A stretch of 64,000 nt of DNA, from NCBI GenBank assembly GCA_020746995.1, contig JAGPXD010000002.1, forward strand, positions 1,364,001 through 1,428,000. Direction: 5' to 3'. Position numbers and translations under genes: made by a program. The notes under the pieces are model-generated. The model was not told the DNA's origin. It did no database searches and saw nothing but the letters and a program-made list of their open reading frames with translations. Below are positions 51,098 through 62,148 of this stretch, piece by piece (within the stretch, counting starts at the first letter, position 1; the number at the start of each line of letters is the position of its first letter). Origin of the DNA: Plectosphaerella cucumerina (lineage: Eukaryota; Ascomycota; Sordariomycetes; Glomerellales; Plectosphaerellaceae).

Positions 51098-52675
51098 CTA
51101 CATGCTGAGTTCCTCGACTCGATCATGCGTGTCAGAGGCCGTATCTGCAGGCAGAGGCAGGCTCCTATCCACGTTCATGAGAAGACACCCATGTGCCTTG
51201 TCCGCAAGCATACTCAGATGCCTGTAGCTGCCGCCGAACCGAGTGCCTACGATCTTGACAATTTCCATCAGCAGGTCGATGGGCCCGACATCGATGGCCG
51301 ATCCCAGGCTGCCGGGAACCAACAACAGGACATCGGCCAGCGAGCACCCCACGTCAAAGACCTTCTCCAATATGCCGATGCCGTTGGCCTCGAAAGCTTC
51401 GGTCGACACCAGCCGGGTGGCGAGCACTACGTCCCGCGCGATGGCGGCCGGGTAATGCAGCGACATTGCGTCTTGGCTGTTGCCGGTGATGGATAGGGTC
51501 GATTGGGAGACACAGAGCTTCCAGACGACGATCTTGAGCCACTGACGTGACATGAGGAGGTCCGCTTGCTGGGCGGGAGCGTAGGTGGACACGTTGGGTA
51601 GTGTGTATCTGAGGTGGTTTTGTAGCGACATCAGGTCAAGGTCGGCATTGGTCGATCGGGTCGGCGAGTTCCATGTCGCGATCAAGTCAGCGCCGAAGTG
51701 GCGATATAGGGAGATGAGGTCAAGGAAGCCAAGCAAGATCTCGGCATCTGAGCTCGACGGGCTGACATGGGGTAGGCCCAGCGTGTCCTGTAGGGTTACG
51801 GGACGGTTCCGCTGCAATGAGTATGCCCTCTCCGTGATGAAGAGGACCCAGAACATGCGCCGGCCGTACTTTGCCAGAAGAGGATCATCCATTGTGCTGT
51901 AGGTGGTCTCCTCGTGCAGGCGTAGCGCCTGGAGAATGGTGATGGCCTCTCGCAGGTAGTACCATGCAGCGTTGTCCTTGTCCTTGCAAAAGAAGACGGC
52001 GTAAAGGAAGAAGGATGTCTGGACGTGGGTCAGTGAAGGATTGCCGGCCAGGTCGCAGAACTGTCTCGCGCGGATCGACTCGTTTATGAGGAAATCGGCC
52101 GGTGGAATGATCAGGTCGCAGGGCGACGGCGGGAGTATCTCTGGCGAGAGGGAGATGACGGCGCAGCAGGCCATCACGAGACTGTACTGCTCAGGCGAGG
52201 CGGGCACAGTCCAAAGTCCGGCCTGCTCGCGATCCAGGATGGGCGTGAGCGGGTATTTGTGCGTGAAGTAGGCGTCGATACACCATTGTACTTCCCTAGA
52301 CCTCACGCGAGGAGACGGCAAGAACCCAACGCCATCTTCTGGGGCGCTCGGAGAGCCAGGTGCTGCCCTTGCGGTTCTCGCAGCCCGAGAGCTGCTGCGT
52401 TCTTCGCCGCCGAGGCTTGAACGAGGGTGTGGCGAGTCCAGTGGCCTCCAAGCCGGTGGCTGCTGTCGAGGCAGCCTCCGGGGTCGTCGGGGGCCTTCTT
52501 TGGGGCCCGTTTTCTTATGCACCGCCAAGTACGTGCATTCGGCCACTGATTCCAGGCAGTTCTTGCATGGCCTGCAACCGTCGCAGCGGACCTTGCGGGT
52601 GTGGCACGCATCGCAAGCCTGTCGGACCTTGGACAGCTTTTTCGGCAGGACTGTCGCATCGGCTCGGCCGGACAT
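51098..52675 (-). CDS. Zn2Cys6 transcription factor, probable regulator of the maltose-type cluster
   Basis: A single exon of 525 residues. The binuclear zinc cluster is at residues 21-47: QACDACHTRKVRCDG then RPCKNCLESVAEC. The spacing is C-x2-C-x6-C-x5-C-x2-C-x6-C, with one extra Cys at 34. A basic Pro/Arg-rich linker follows. The fungal_trans middle-homology region runs from about residue 130 to 400 (WCIDAYFTHKYPLTPILDRE; YYLREAITILQALRLHEETT; RRMFWVLFITERAYSLQRNR). The pattern 'IDAYF...YPLTPILDR...A..LRLHEE...RRxFWxLFITERAYxLQ' is that of MalR/AmyR-like and related sugar regulators. Target genes are inferred from its position beside permease and glucosidase genes. Confidence 0.9.
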   Translation of the reverse strand: MSGRADATVLPKKLSKVRQACDACHTRKVRCDGCRPCKNCLESVAECTYLAVHKKTGPKEGPRRPRRLPRQQPPAWRPLDSPHPRSSLGGEERSSSRAARTARAAPGSPSAPEDGVGFLPSPRVRSREVQWCIDAYFTHKYPLTPILDREQAGLWTVPASPEQYSLVMACCAVISLSPEILPPSPCDLIIPPADFLINESIRARQFCDLAGNPSLTHVQTSFFLYAVFFCKDKDNAAWYYLREAITILQALRLHEETTYSTMDDPLLAKYGRRMFWVLFITERAYSLQRNRPVTLQDTLGLPHVSPSSSDAEILLGFLDLISLYRHFGADLIATWNSPTRSTNADLDLMSLQNHLRYTLPNVSTYAPAQQADLLMSRQWLKIVVWKLCVSQSTLSITGNSQDAMSLHYPAAIARDVVLATRLVSTEAFEANGIGILEKVFDVGCSLADVLLLVPGSLGSAIDVGPIDLLMEIVKIVGTRFGGSYRHLSMLADKAHGCLLMNVDRSLPLPADTASDTHDRVEELSM

Positions 52676-53273
52676 GGTGAGAGGCTGAGTGTGTCACTGG
52701 GCGCTGAGAAGGAAGAAGTCGTTGAAATTGAGGCGGACCGGGAGTGGAGAAGGCCTGGGATTACATAGTGTACCTATGTATTGCACCTGCTTCCCCGCAC
52801 TCACCGAGCTCACCGGCAGGTCGCCCCTTTCTAGTTCTTAAGCCCGACAACACCATCAAAGGTAGGTGTTACCAGGATGGCGAGACAAGTCTATCATACC
52901 TTTATGCTACGTTGAAGTAGCGATTATGGAGCAGAAATGTCTTTCAAGCGGTGGCAAGAGCTCTCCTTGTGCATGCCTAGTTGTAGGCAGACCAACCGCC
53001 CCTGACCGATGCCTGGTCCATAAACAATCATCTCTCAGAGGATGGTACCTAGGCAGGGGCAGATGAGCCTCCTGGTGTGCCCATGAGTCTCAAGACGTCC
53101 CAAGATGCCCTCGACTGCCCAAGTGGCCTCGGCATTCTTCAAGCAACAGACTCCCGCACGATCCAGCTGGACAACACAGAACGAACGAGACGCAGCAGCT
53201 GATGCTCGAGCCGGTCATCTGCTTCGGCGAAGCTGGACAGCCTGGAATACACCAGTTCCAGACTCAGCAAACC
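52676..53273. other. Intergenic: promoter of Zn2Cys6 gene and of the orphan gene
   Basis: A divergent spacer of 598 bp. It contains a GGTACCTAGG motif near 53043, resembling motifs upstream of ppo. No gene recognised; an in-frame ATG at 53202 would extend the orphan protein by 24 residues. Confidence 0.5.
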
Positions 53274-54107
53274 ATGGACAACAATTCCGACATGAGCTCC
53301 AGTTCCAGCACTGGCCATAGTCCCGACCACAGTCCCGATCGCAGCCCTTACCGCAGCCCGGAACCACTGCCACCGGTCGTCCCCTTGGAGGACCAGCCGG
53401 TCATTACGGCGATCGAGACCGGATCTACTCTTGAGAGCTACTCCGAAGATGAAGAGGATGCGATACTGCTTTCCAGACTGTGGTCGCTACTCGAGACCGA
53501 CCATGACATCTGTTCGAACCCTGGACCTCGTCTCATGGACGGCAGAGAGTTTCCCGACGGCCTCTCCCCCGTCTTCGCTAGGGACCTCTGTTGGAACGTG
53601 CGATACAGCGAGCTTGACGCCCGTGGCAAAGAACCGTTGGTCCCATGGCCATCAAGCGAAGAGTTCGCCAGCTACGGTGCTGACCGCGCCCGCATCGGGC
53701 TCCGCCGCTGCTTGCCACTGCCTCGCGAGGACCGTCTTGCTGAGGGCTTCGATCCCACACAGGCAGTGTACAACGACGACGCCACGCTCAGCTCGCAATT
53801 CCGACACATCGAGCTTGGGAGGCTCTACCTCGACAAGCCTCACCAGCCCATGCCGCGGACCCGTCATCTCCTGTGGATGAGGCGAAAATCGGATGAGGTG
53901 CAGATGGACGAGGTGCAGATGGACGAGGAACAGGTGGACGAGGTGCACATGGCCGACCTTCCATACCTGACGCAGGACCTCATCCAAAGCATCGACGAAG
54001 ATCAGAGCTTCGACCGTTGGGTGGATCAGGACGAGGAAACATGGGGGCCAGCCGACCAAAGTCCAACCCCTGCAAAGCCTCGCCGACGGTGCGAGTATTT
54101 CTGCTGA
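53274..54107 (+). CDS. Hypothetical acidic protein with SP and DEVQM repeats
   Basis: An intronless frame of 277 residues from MDNNSDMSSSSSTG (301 from the upstream ATG at 53202). I recognise no family. The N-terminus has a repeated dipeptide-rich stretch (HSPDHSPDRSPYRSPEP), a likely phosphorylation target. The middle has WSLLETDHDICSNPGPR, ARDLCWNVRYSELDARGKE and HIELGRLYLDKPHQPMPRT, which read as a real folded segment. Four tandem 15-bp units at 53892-53951 encode DEVQM-type pentapeptides. The end is basic and Cys-containing (RRRCEYFC). Codon usage is similar to neighbours and the frame is long, so it is probably a gene; it may be lineage-specific. Confidence 0.6.
   Translation: MDNNSDMSSSSSTGHSPDHSPDRSPYRSPEPLPPVVPLEDQPVITAIETGSTLESYSEDEEDAILLSRLWSLLETDHDICSNPGPRLMDGREFPDGLSPVFARDLCWNVRYSELDARGKEPLVPWPSSEEFASYGADRARIGLRRCLPLPREDRLAEGFDPTQAVYNDDATLSSQFRHIELGRLYLDKPHQPMPRTRHLLWMRRKSDEVQMDEVQMDEEQVDEVHMADLPYLTQDLIQSIDEDQSFDRWVDQDEETWGPADQSPTPAKPRRRCEYFC
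53892..53951 (+). repeat. Four tandem 15-bp units inside the orphan gene
   Basis: Units are GATGAGGTGCAGATG and close variants. The period is a multiple of three, so copy number can change without breaking the frame. Confidence 0.85.
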
Positions 54108-54960
54108 CTGACAACGAGCTCATCTTGTCAAGACAGCCCGGCATGGACCTTGCCACGGAAACAACAGATTGCAGAGAGACCTTGGACACACCTGGTCCAG
54201 TCCTGGAAGGACTCAAACACCAGCCCGCATGCGACCCGCGGTTCACATAGGACGACCAACCCGACCCCCACCTCCTACACACCTAATGCGCCGGTTTGCA
54301 ACCTGGCAACGAGTTGAACGGAGGATCGAACATCAGACGTTAGCCTCATGGTTGGATGGAAGTTGGATTCGCGAGACGGCCTGCGACGCAAGTATTGCTA
54401 GAAGCCGTGCATGTTCTTGAATTGAAGTCATGTCCAACCCACCAGATGTCGCATTCGTCCGTTTGATGTGGAGCAATGATCGTGCACGTGAACTCAAACC
54501 CCAGTTGTGCTGATGACTAAGCCACACACCAGCCACACGGAGGAGGCGCAGTATTGGCCGCTTCCTTCCTCATTTGCCCTACATGGTCTGTGCACCCCGC
54601 TAGCACACACTTTTCGAAAATCGAAGAAAGTGCGTCTGTCGCTTCCCTGACCTTCGTTTCCATCGCGACCTTCGAAAAGTTCGACCCTCACACCCAACGC
54701 CCAACGCCGACCCATTCTCGATTGCCGCTGGTGAGACCGTCAGTCATCAGGTCAGTACAACAGACGTGGACGAACGTCCGGATACATTTGCTTCTCCCGC
54801 AGGAGACGATTGTCGATATTCTCGACCTCGACTCTCGTCGCCGCCCCCGATCTGCCCAACCCTCAACCCATATCCCACCTCCATCCCAGACCCCATACAT
54901 CTCAGACCTCCCTTTCAGACAACTCGGCTAACCACCTGCGCCCCGACAGAAACCGCAATC
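54108..54960. other. Intergenic: promoter and leader of ribosomal protein eS8 gene
   Basis: No gene supported. The right 300 bp are C/T-rich and typical of a highly expressed gene's promoter and leader. Confidence 0.55.
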
Positions 54961-55651
54961 ATGGGTATCTCTCGTGATTCTCGCCACAAGCGCTCCGCCA
55001 CCGGCGCGAAGCGTGCCTACTACAGTGCGTAATACCGAAAGCCCGTATGCTTTTTGGCATAAACCCCCAAAAACATGCGTTCTGACCTACCTTTCAACAG
55101 GGAAGAAGCGCGCTTTCGAGGCTGGCCGCCAGGGTGCCAGCACCCGTATCGGCGCCAAGCGTATCCACACCGTCCGCACCCGCGGCGGCAACCACAAGTA
55201 CCGCGCCCTGCGCCTCGACTCCGGCAACTTCGCCTGGGCCTCCGAGGGCACCACCCGCAAGACCCGTGTCATCGGTGTCGCCTACCACCCCTCGAACAAC
55301 GAGCTGGTCCGCACCAACACCCTGACCAAGTCCGCCGTCGTCCAGATCGACGCCGCCCCCTTCCGTCAGTGGTACGAGGCCCACTACGGCCAGCCCATCG
55401 GCCGCAGGCGCCAGCAGAAGGCCGCCGGTGGCAAGACTGAGGAGGAGACCAAGAAGTCCAACTCGGTCGAGAAGAAGCAGGCCGCCCGCTTCGCCGCCCA
55501 GGGCAAGGTCGACCCCGCTGTCGAGAAGCAGTTCGAGGCCGGTCGCCTGTTCGCCGTCATCTCCAGCCGTCCCGGCCAGTCCGGCCGCGCCGACGGATAC
55601 ATCCTCGAGGGCGAGGAGCTCGCCTTCTACCAGCGCAAGCTCCACAAGTAG
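54961..55651 (+). CDS. rps8: 40S ribosomal protein eS8
   Basis: Two exons (54961-55024, 55101-55651) encode 204 residues. The sequence is diagnostic: MGISRDSRHKRSATGAKRAY, RKKRAFEAGRQGASTRIGAK, GGNHKYRALRLDSGNFAW, RVIGVAYHPSNNELVRTNTL, and the C-terminal GRADGYILEGEELAFYQRK. The intron after codon 21 (GTGCGT...CAACAG) is typical of fungal ribosomal protein genes. eS8 is a structural protein of the small subunit. Codon choice is the most biased in the window, as expected for high expression. Confidence 0.98.
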
Positions 55652-56589
55652 ATCACGCGCTGACGAGGGGCAATGGGGGGAGGGAGCAGAAAAGAAGCGC
55701 TCGGGTGTACGCATCTGAGGGCGGAGGCAGGGGAATGCCGAAAGGGAATAGCATAACGACTTTGGCCGGCGCCGGTAGAGGAGTCCGTCGGGGCTCTTAC
55801 TCCTCGTCGACCGAACGCCCCCCTTGCACGGGCGAAATGGGCAAAACACGTCTTTTTTTCACCACAACCCGCGAACGCAAGTCCCGGAACATGACATTTT
55901 CTAGGGGTACGGTGTTCGAGGTTCTCGCAAGGCTTGTTTTTTCATCGTCCTCCCGGCATCGCCGGGAGAGACGGGAGGAGGCAGGCGCGGCGTGCCTTTA
56001 CCGGGCCGCCGTCTCGCCCGCCGCCCTCCCAGGCTCGGTCTACTAAAAAAGGGGAACGGGCAGTCCGGAACAGGCTGATGAGTTATGAATAAACCCAGCT
56101 GATTCGAACGACACTACAACATACTTGCTCGTTGTTCTAACCCATTGTGACTGCGGTGTCCTGCTTCCACTTTAAAACCTAAGTTGCTCAACGTGTCCAC
56201 TATCCCGAGGCCATAAGCCGGGCTGAGCTTGTCAAGTCATAGTAAAGTACATCCGCAGTTGACAATCAACGCAACGTGTTCAAAGCCGGTGGCCTTCTCT
56301 GTTCATGTGCGCCTCGGCCCGCAAAGCAACACTCTAGGAAGCTCGCGCAGGGCGCTTGGCTGACTACTCATACAACACGAAAATATTTGTTCACGAGGAC
56401 GACGCCTAGCTGGTGTAGGGGTTGGGGTATGAGGAAGAGAAAATGAAATGCTTTCCTGTCGCGTAATCCTGACCGCGCGCATGTGACATGGTCCCCTCCC
56501 AAAGGCGAGAGGGGCCTGAATCGGGGATGGTTTCCTGCTCTCTTCATGGTTCCTGGGTCGTGGTCTGTTGTCATCGTGGTAGCATAGCA
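55652..56589. other. Intergenic between convergent rps8 and the TBC gene
   Basis: 3' flank of rps8, with a perfect 8-bp-stem hairpin at 55950-55968, then AT-richer spacer to the TBC gene stop. An open frame at 55705-56046 is not convincing. Confidence 0.5.
55950..55968. repeat. Inverted repeat, 8-bp stem and 3-nt loop, downstream of rps8
   Basis: CTCCCGGC-ATC-GCCGGGAG lies about 300 bp after the rps8 stop. It is GC-rich and would form a stable hairpin in RNA or cruciform in DNA. Function unknown. Confidence 0.7.
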
Positions 56590-59491
56590 TCATGCGAATT
56601 GACGCTTGAGATCCGTCCACTTGCGAGTGAGCGTCTCGTGCTGGGAGTTGATCTGGTAGATGGGTCAGAAAACGACATGGCACGTTAGGAGGGATGAACA
56701 CATACCTCGGCATACTTCATCTTCGTCAAGACGAGCTGCTCCTCGAGATCGGCCAGCTCCTTCTCGAGCTGCTGATTCTCTTCGTGGACGTTCGCGTTGC
56801 GCTTCATCAGGCTATCCCGTTCGGCCTTCCACGCCGTCTCGAGCTCTTCGGGCTGCTTCTCGATGACGAGCCGCAGCTCGCGGACCTGGCCCTTGAGGCT
56901 CTCGTTCTCGTCCTTGAGCTCTTCGTTCTCGACCTTTGTGTGGACGAGCTCCGTGGCCAGAGATGTCTGCTCCAGGTCGCACGCCTCCACCCGTTCCTCG
57001 AGCTTGCGCACCCGAACGGCCAAGTTGGCGTTGGAAGCACGGAGTTCCAGCAATTCGGTCTCACGGCCCTTCTCCAGCTTCGTCTTCTCCTCCCACTCGG
57101 CGGTGTAGACCTTGAGCGTCTCCGGCGTGATCTTGATCTCGCAGGCATCCCGGACGAGCTGGTCAGCGCGGTAGACCTCCTTGTCCATGTTGGACGTGGA
57201 CGAGCCGAAGAAGCCGTTCTCGAGAATACTACCCGCGCTCGGATCCTTGTCAATATACACGTCAAAGAGCTTGTCCTTGAGGAAGGCCGTCAGCTGGGAC
57301 ATATCAGACATGCCCAGTAGCGCGGTGGCGTTCTTCTGCATGAGGACGATGCCGAACCGGAGAATCGCAGAGAGACCCTCGGAGAAGATCAAGTCGTAGA
57401 TACGCAGGACAAGTTGAAGCGGGAAGCGGTAGGCGAAGAGTGTGAGGAACCACTGCGTGGCGTAGAGATGCGGGGAGATGCCCCGTCGGTGCAGATGGCA
57501 GTAGAGTGCGGGCTCAAAGTCCTCAAGCAGCCTCTCGAACTGATACAGTCGCATATGCAGACCGGGCATATCCTGGATGAAGAGGTCCCGCAGTTGGTAG
57601 TGGTGCATCAATCGGGCCAAGAGAGAGAAGGCCTCTTCTTCGGCCATGTTGAAAAGAAGAGGCATGACCAGGAAGTTCATGCCCTGTGCGTAGCCGACGC
57701 CCTCGTCGTACAGCGCATACGCCTTGCAGACGCCGAAGAGGCCATCCTGCAGGCCGGCAGCTGCTGCATATTTGGAGAAGCTGGTCCTGGCACCCATGTC
57801 ACGCCGGATGGTCTTCTCCAGCTTTTGTAGCATGGCAGCATCCTGCTTCTTCTTCTTTTCCTTCTCAACGGCGGCATCCGCCTGGGCCTTCTGGATCGCC
57901 TCGGAGCTCTTCTCAACACCAGGGGAGACTGCGCCGTTGACACCAGACAGCTCAGATCGAACAGAGGAGGCTGATGAGTTGACGTTCTCGTTGTGTATGC
58001 TGAGGTTGCCGTTGCTCGCCGAACTGATGGATGTGCCGTTGCTATTCCGGTGCTCCTTATCGGTGCCGCGGGCCACGAGATTTCTGTAGATTGCCTCGAG
58101 CTCGGGGTTATTGCTCTGGGCAAGGACCTGCCAGATCACGCCCCGAATGGCGTTGGGAATACCCGTGGCGATGGCTCGGTTCAGCTCCTCTGCGCTTGTT
58201 CGTGCCACGGCGGCCGGTCCCTCGTATACAACGGACTGCCAAAGATCCCAGTCGACCTGGGCGTCTGTAATGTCAGACGGCCCAGCGTTGACCCCGGAGG
58301 CGGTGCCACGGGCCATTGTCGGGTTCGGACTTGTCGGCATGGGCGACTTTGGCGGGAGCTCTGGAGGTACGTCGCCGTCATCACCAGGTGTTGCGAGCCC
58401 CAGGCCCGCAGCGCTCCCCGGGGCCAGCTTGTCATCGTCGAGGCCCGACATGCCGACTTCGTCTCGCAACCGGAGGGCCTTAAACCTGTCTTTCAGATTT
58501 GCCTTGTTGGGGCCGTTGTTTGCATCTGCTTCTTCCTCCAGTTTGCCCAGCATCATCTCAGGGTTGCTAGTCAGGGTGGCGATGGAACTGGCGGTGTTTC
58601 TCCGCGGGCTCTGTGCCGGTGGGGACCGCGTGGTGTCCTTTTCTTTCGACGTGCTGTTCCGGGAGAGCCAGGAAAAGGGGCTTGTGAGCTTTCGTGTGGG
58701 AGGTCCCGGTGGCGGGGGGTGCTGAGCGGAGGCGGCAGGAACGGGGGATTTTGACGGTGACGGCTCGGCGGAAGGGGACCAGGGCATCGAAGGGAGGTTG
58801 CTGGTGATGTTGCTAATGGATAGGGATCGTGTGGACTCCTTCTCGGGAGGGACTGGCTTGAATTCTGCAGTGCGACGATCAGCAATGTGTTATCACGTGG
58901 GTTGTGTGGGCTGCAGGCTGCTAACCTGGTTCCTCTGGTTTGGGTTGAGGTTGAGGTATGGTCTGGGAAGGAACAGGGTTGCTGTCGTCGTCGAGGTTGA
59001 CGGTGTCTAGGTTCGAGGTATTGGAGATTCGGTTGGATGTGGGAGACGAGCGTGGGACAGGCTCCCCTCGTTCTGTTGTGGGTGTGGTGGCGGTTGCGGG
59101 TTGCTCGTCCTCTTCTTCGTCCTGCTTCTTCGCTGGCGCTTCTTCGACGGGCAAGGGGCTCTCGGTGGGACTCGGGGGCAGCTGCTGGGTCGAGAAGGAA
59201 GACGTCGTCCTCTTGGTGAGGGATCTGACTTCGGCGGTGTCGACGGCATCTTCGAACTTGTCCTGTGTCGGGCGGGTTGATCAGTACGAGAATAGGGTCA
59301 GGCAGCACAAAGAAGGGGGCTCCGCGAGGCGGACTCGAGAGGCATCCCGCAGCCCAGTGCAGAACGTCAAAGGGATAGGATAGGATCCTTACGTTCTCCT
59401 TGTCCGAGTGGTCGGACGAGTCCCTCTTGTCCTTGTCCTTATCCATTGTGTCGGCAGGCGTGTCTTTTGGGTGTTCGGTCGTTTGGGACAT
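56590..59491 (-). CDS. gyp5: TBC-domain Rab GTPase-activating protein, Gyp5-like
   Basis: Four exons (59491-59393, 59262-58926, 58864-56706, 56652-56590) encode 885 residues, in phase throughout. The N-terminal ~340 residues are acidic and Ser/Pro-rich. The TBC domain runs from about 380 to 660: TGIPNAIRGVIWQVLAQSNN, the arginine finger in KTIRRDMGARTSF, the glutamine finger in GVGYAQGMNFLVMPLLF, and the ATQWFLTLFAYRFPL / IYDLIFSEG blocks. A ~100-residue insertion separates the first TBC helix from the arginine finger. The C-terminal ~150 residues are coiled coil (ASNANLAVRVRKLEERVEAC and on). This matches Gyp5/Gyl1, which act on Ypt1/Sec4 in polarised secretion. The symbol reflects family membership. 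Confidence 0.9.
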
Positions 59492-62148
59492 GTTGAATCG
59501 AGTGTGTGTCGACACTGGGAAACCCAGCAGTCGGCGGCGTTCAAGTTGAGGGTCGCCAGGCTGATTATTAGCTGGCCGGATGGCTGACAAGGGACCACCT
59601 TCGCGGTAGTGCAAGTACAGGGCCAAGTGGACAGCTTGGTGCCCTCCAATTTCCTGCCTGCGCCAGCAATGCTTGTCGACTTGGACAGCGGGTGCTCTGC
59701 AGGGTGCGGTTCTGTCGCGAGGCGGGTGATTAGCACAGGTGCCAGTCTGCATGAAACAAGCTCCATTCCAGGGCCGCGGCCAATGGGTGGCCGCTAAAGG
59801 CGTTGACTGCGCTAGGCCGACAGGATTAGCACCGCGCTTTCCTGGAAAGAGACATGCAGATGCCAGTAAGATGCCTGCTTGCCTCCGTTCAACCGTGTCC
59901 CAAGTCGATTGCCCGAACCATGAGTCGGAAGATTCCATGATCCCGAGCCCTGAAGACGGGAGCGGGAGCTTGGGTCCTTCGCTCATGCAGACTGTGCATG
60001 ACACTTTTTTTTATCTGAGTCTTGTTGACCCATCACCCGTTTGTAGCACAGAGACAACCTGACGAGAGAAGCGGCAGTAACGAGCGGATGGTCACAGACT
60101 CACGAGCTTGTCGCCGCAAAGAGATGCACAAGGTCGATCGACACCACCGGATGATCGCGTGAGGTCGATGGAGTGTCGCTCTCCGCCACCCGGCGCGGCC
60201 AGCCTCCGTTTGCTTGCAGCAGCGCAGGCCAGCGGTACCTCCTCGATGTTTTGAGTTGTGACGGGACGTTGAGCTGTTCAATAGATCACATGTTATCAGC
60301 CAAATTAAGGTTCAACAGAGGGATCCGATGAGATCTCGGCCTCGGCCCCCCAGCCAGTTCACTATCGGCTTTCGTCTGTGCTCCCGATACGGAACGAAAT
60401 GTGACCTTAACGACAGGAGTAATATCTCGGATTAATGCTGAGACGGTGTGGCAATATTTGCTGGGCTCTGTTTGGTGATATCAGATCGGCCTCGGGATAA
60501 ATGGCCGACGAGATGGATGTTGGACTGAAGCCGAATCACTGGCCATGACACAGCCGACATCCCGACTGCTTCAATTTCTTGGCCTTACTGATTTGCAGGG
60601 ACACAATGTTGTCGGTGTCATTTACCTGTCGCGGGTCATACTACAGCGTAGTTCTGATACATGTTGCCGAGTGGGTGGTTGAGACTGCACCCAGACACTA
60701 CCTAAGAAAACCGCTAATCAAAAAATCAAGGAGGTCATGAAAAAAATTGGTGAGAGAGAGCTTGTAGGTTGGCGATGTGCTTGTCTTGGGAAGCCACAAG
60801 CCAGCCTCAGTGCCAACTTAACTCATTACTACAGAATGGCCAAAAAGGCGGAACATATCCGTTCAACACAGTGACTCCAAGAACCTGGCATCAGTGCAAT
60901 GAGTGATTCGAAAGGTTTTCGGACATCTGGAACTCTGATGTCACGTCGGCTGGGTTGTTGGCATCCCAGGCATCCCAGCTCAACATTCATGCTGGAAGAT
61001 GCTTCGAGTTCCCTTTGACAGGCCTGCTGCCTACACCATACCTGCCGCTTTCCCCATTTGCGAGCAGGACACAACACGTTACAGAATTTGATACACTCGA
61101 TAAATCGAGCTCAAAGTATCTCAGAGACCATCTGCAAAAGGCTGTACTTCAAGGGATATTGCAATACACGGGTAGCCTCGCACCCAAAAAGGCCCGGCAG
61201 ATACACGATTAGATTGCATCACTGTGGATCGACATGTGGTGGTGGCAGATGATGCACGGACCACCACTCACTCACCTGTTGCTCCCTCCTTCCAGTTTGC
61301 CTGCCATTTTTTGTAAGGCGGACACCACTTCGGCACCTGCCAGGCTCTTCACTGATGCTCCTGCCCGCTTCCACGCCAAGCCCGCACACAGGCGCGTCAG
61401 TGACTGGTCCGCTATCCTCCTGCCTCCGCCAGCAGAGCTCCCCTCATTACGCAAAACGCCCCACTATCCAAACGCGGGCCTCGCACTAGTAGCCTCTGCC
61501 TTACCTCACCTCCATTTCTAAGTGCCAATACTGCCCATCCATCCCGTCTGCCTTTTTCCACAGACAACACGACTTCACCCAAACCCATCCCGCCTTTCCT
61601 TTCCCCGATCAACTCGGATACTGTGATCCTGCGCTCGAGAGACGGCGCGGATTCTCTGTATTTCTGTGACTTCCGTTTCGGCCGCGGATTCCAACCCTAC
61701 CTTCCGGCGGAAGCTGTTCTTGGACGACCTGCACTCGGCCTCGAACTGTCTTGCACCCCCGGTTTCCCGCTGGCTTCTTCCCTTTGGAGAATCTGCAACA
61801 AGTCCCCAAAGGATCCCACCGGCACGTTCCTACTACGGCGGAAACGCTCCGCAACACCGCACCATCTTGCGTGACCTTTTTCTCAACCAAACGGTCACCA
61901 CCTTGATCCTCCTCTACTCTTACCCCACGATCGGCGTCTTCGGCAAGGCTACCATCGGCGCAGTCTTGAACAGCCTCTTGCACCAACAGCCGACCGCGAC
62001 CGCCAACTCGACCTTTTCGACGGAGCTGCCTCTCTGCTAGGCACTCCACGCGCGAACCAAGCTGTCGCCCACGACATTTACTAGTGTGCAGCGGTGGGGG
62101 AGCGTGTTGCCCGTCTGATCCCGCGGCCTGGCCGCACCCGACATCAGT
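59492..62148. other. Long intergenic region upstream of the TBC gene and of tom1
   Basis: 2.66 kb with no supported gene. The left part is TBC-gene promoter, 60300-61250 is AT-richer spacer with no recognisable repeat, transposon or tRNA, and from about 61500 a C/T-rich stretch looks like the tom1 leader. That leader contains a 124-codon open frame, listed separately. Confidence 0.5.
61666..62040 (+). other. 124-codon open frame in the presumed tom1 leader
   Basis: An ATG-initiated frame (MTSVSAADSNPTFRR...) ends 108 nt before the tom1 ATG. It has no recognised domain. It may be an upstream ORF that dampens tom1 translation, or chance in C-rich sequence. Confidence 0.25.

Noticed and set aside
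55705..56046. 113-codon frame after rps8
   Set aside because: Lies in the rps8 3' region, low-complexity Arg/Ser product, no domain or conservation signal.
56079..56110. TGATGA...CTGA resembling a C/D snoRNA downstream of rps8
   Set aside because: The base before TGATGA is C rather than a purine, the boxes are only about 20 nt apart, and there is no terminal stem.
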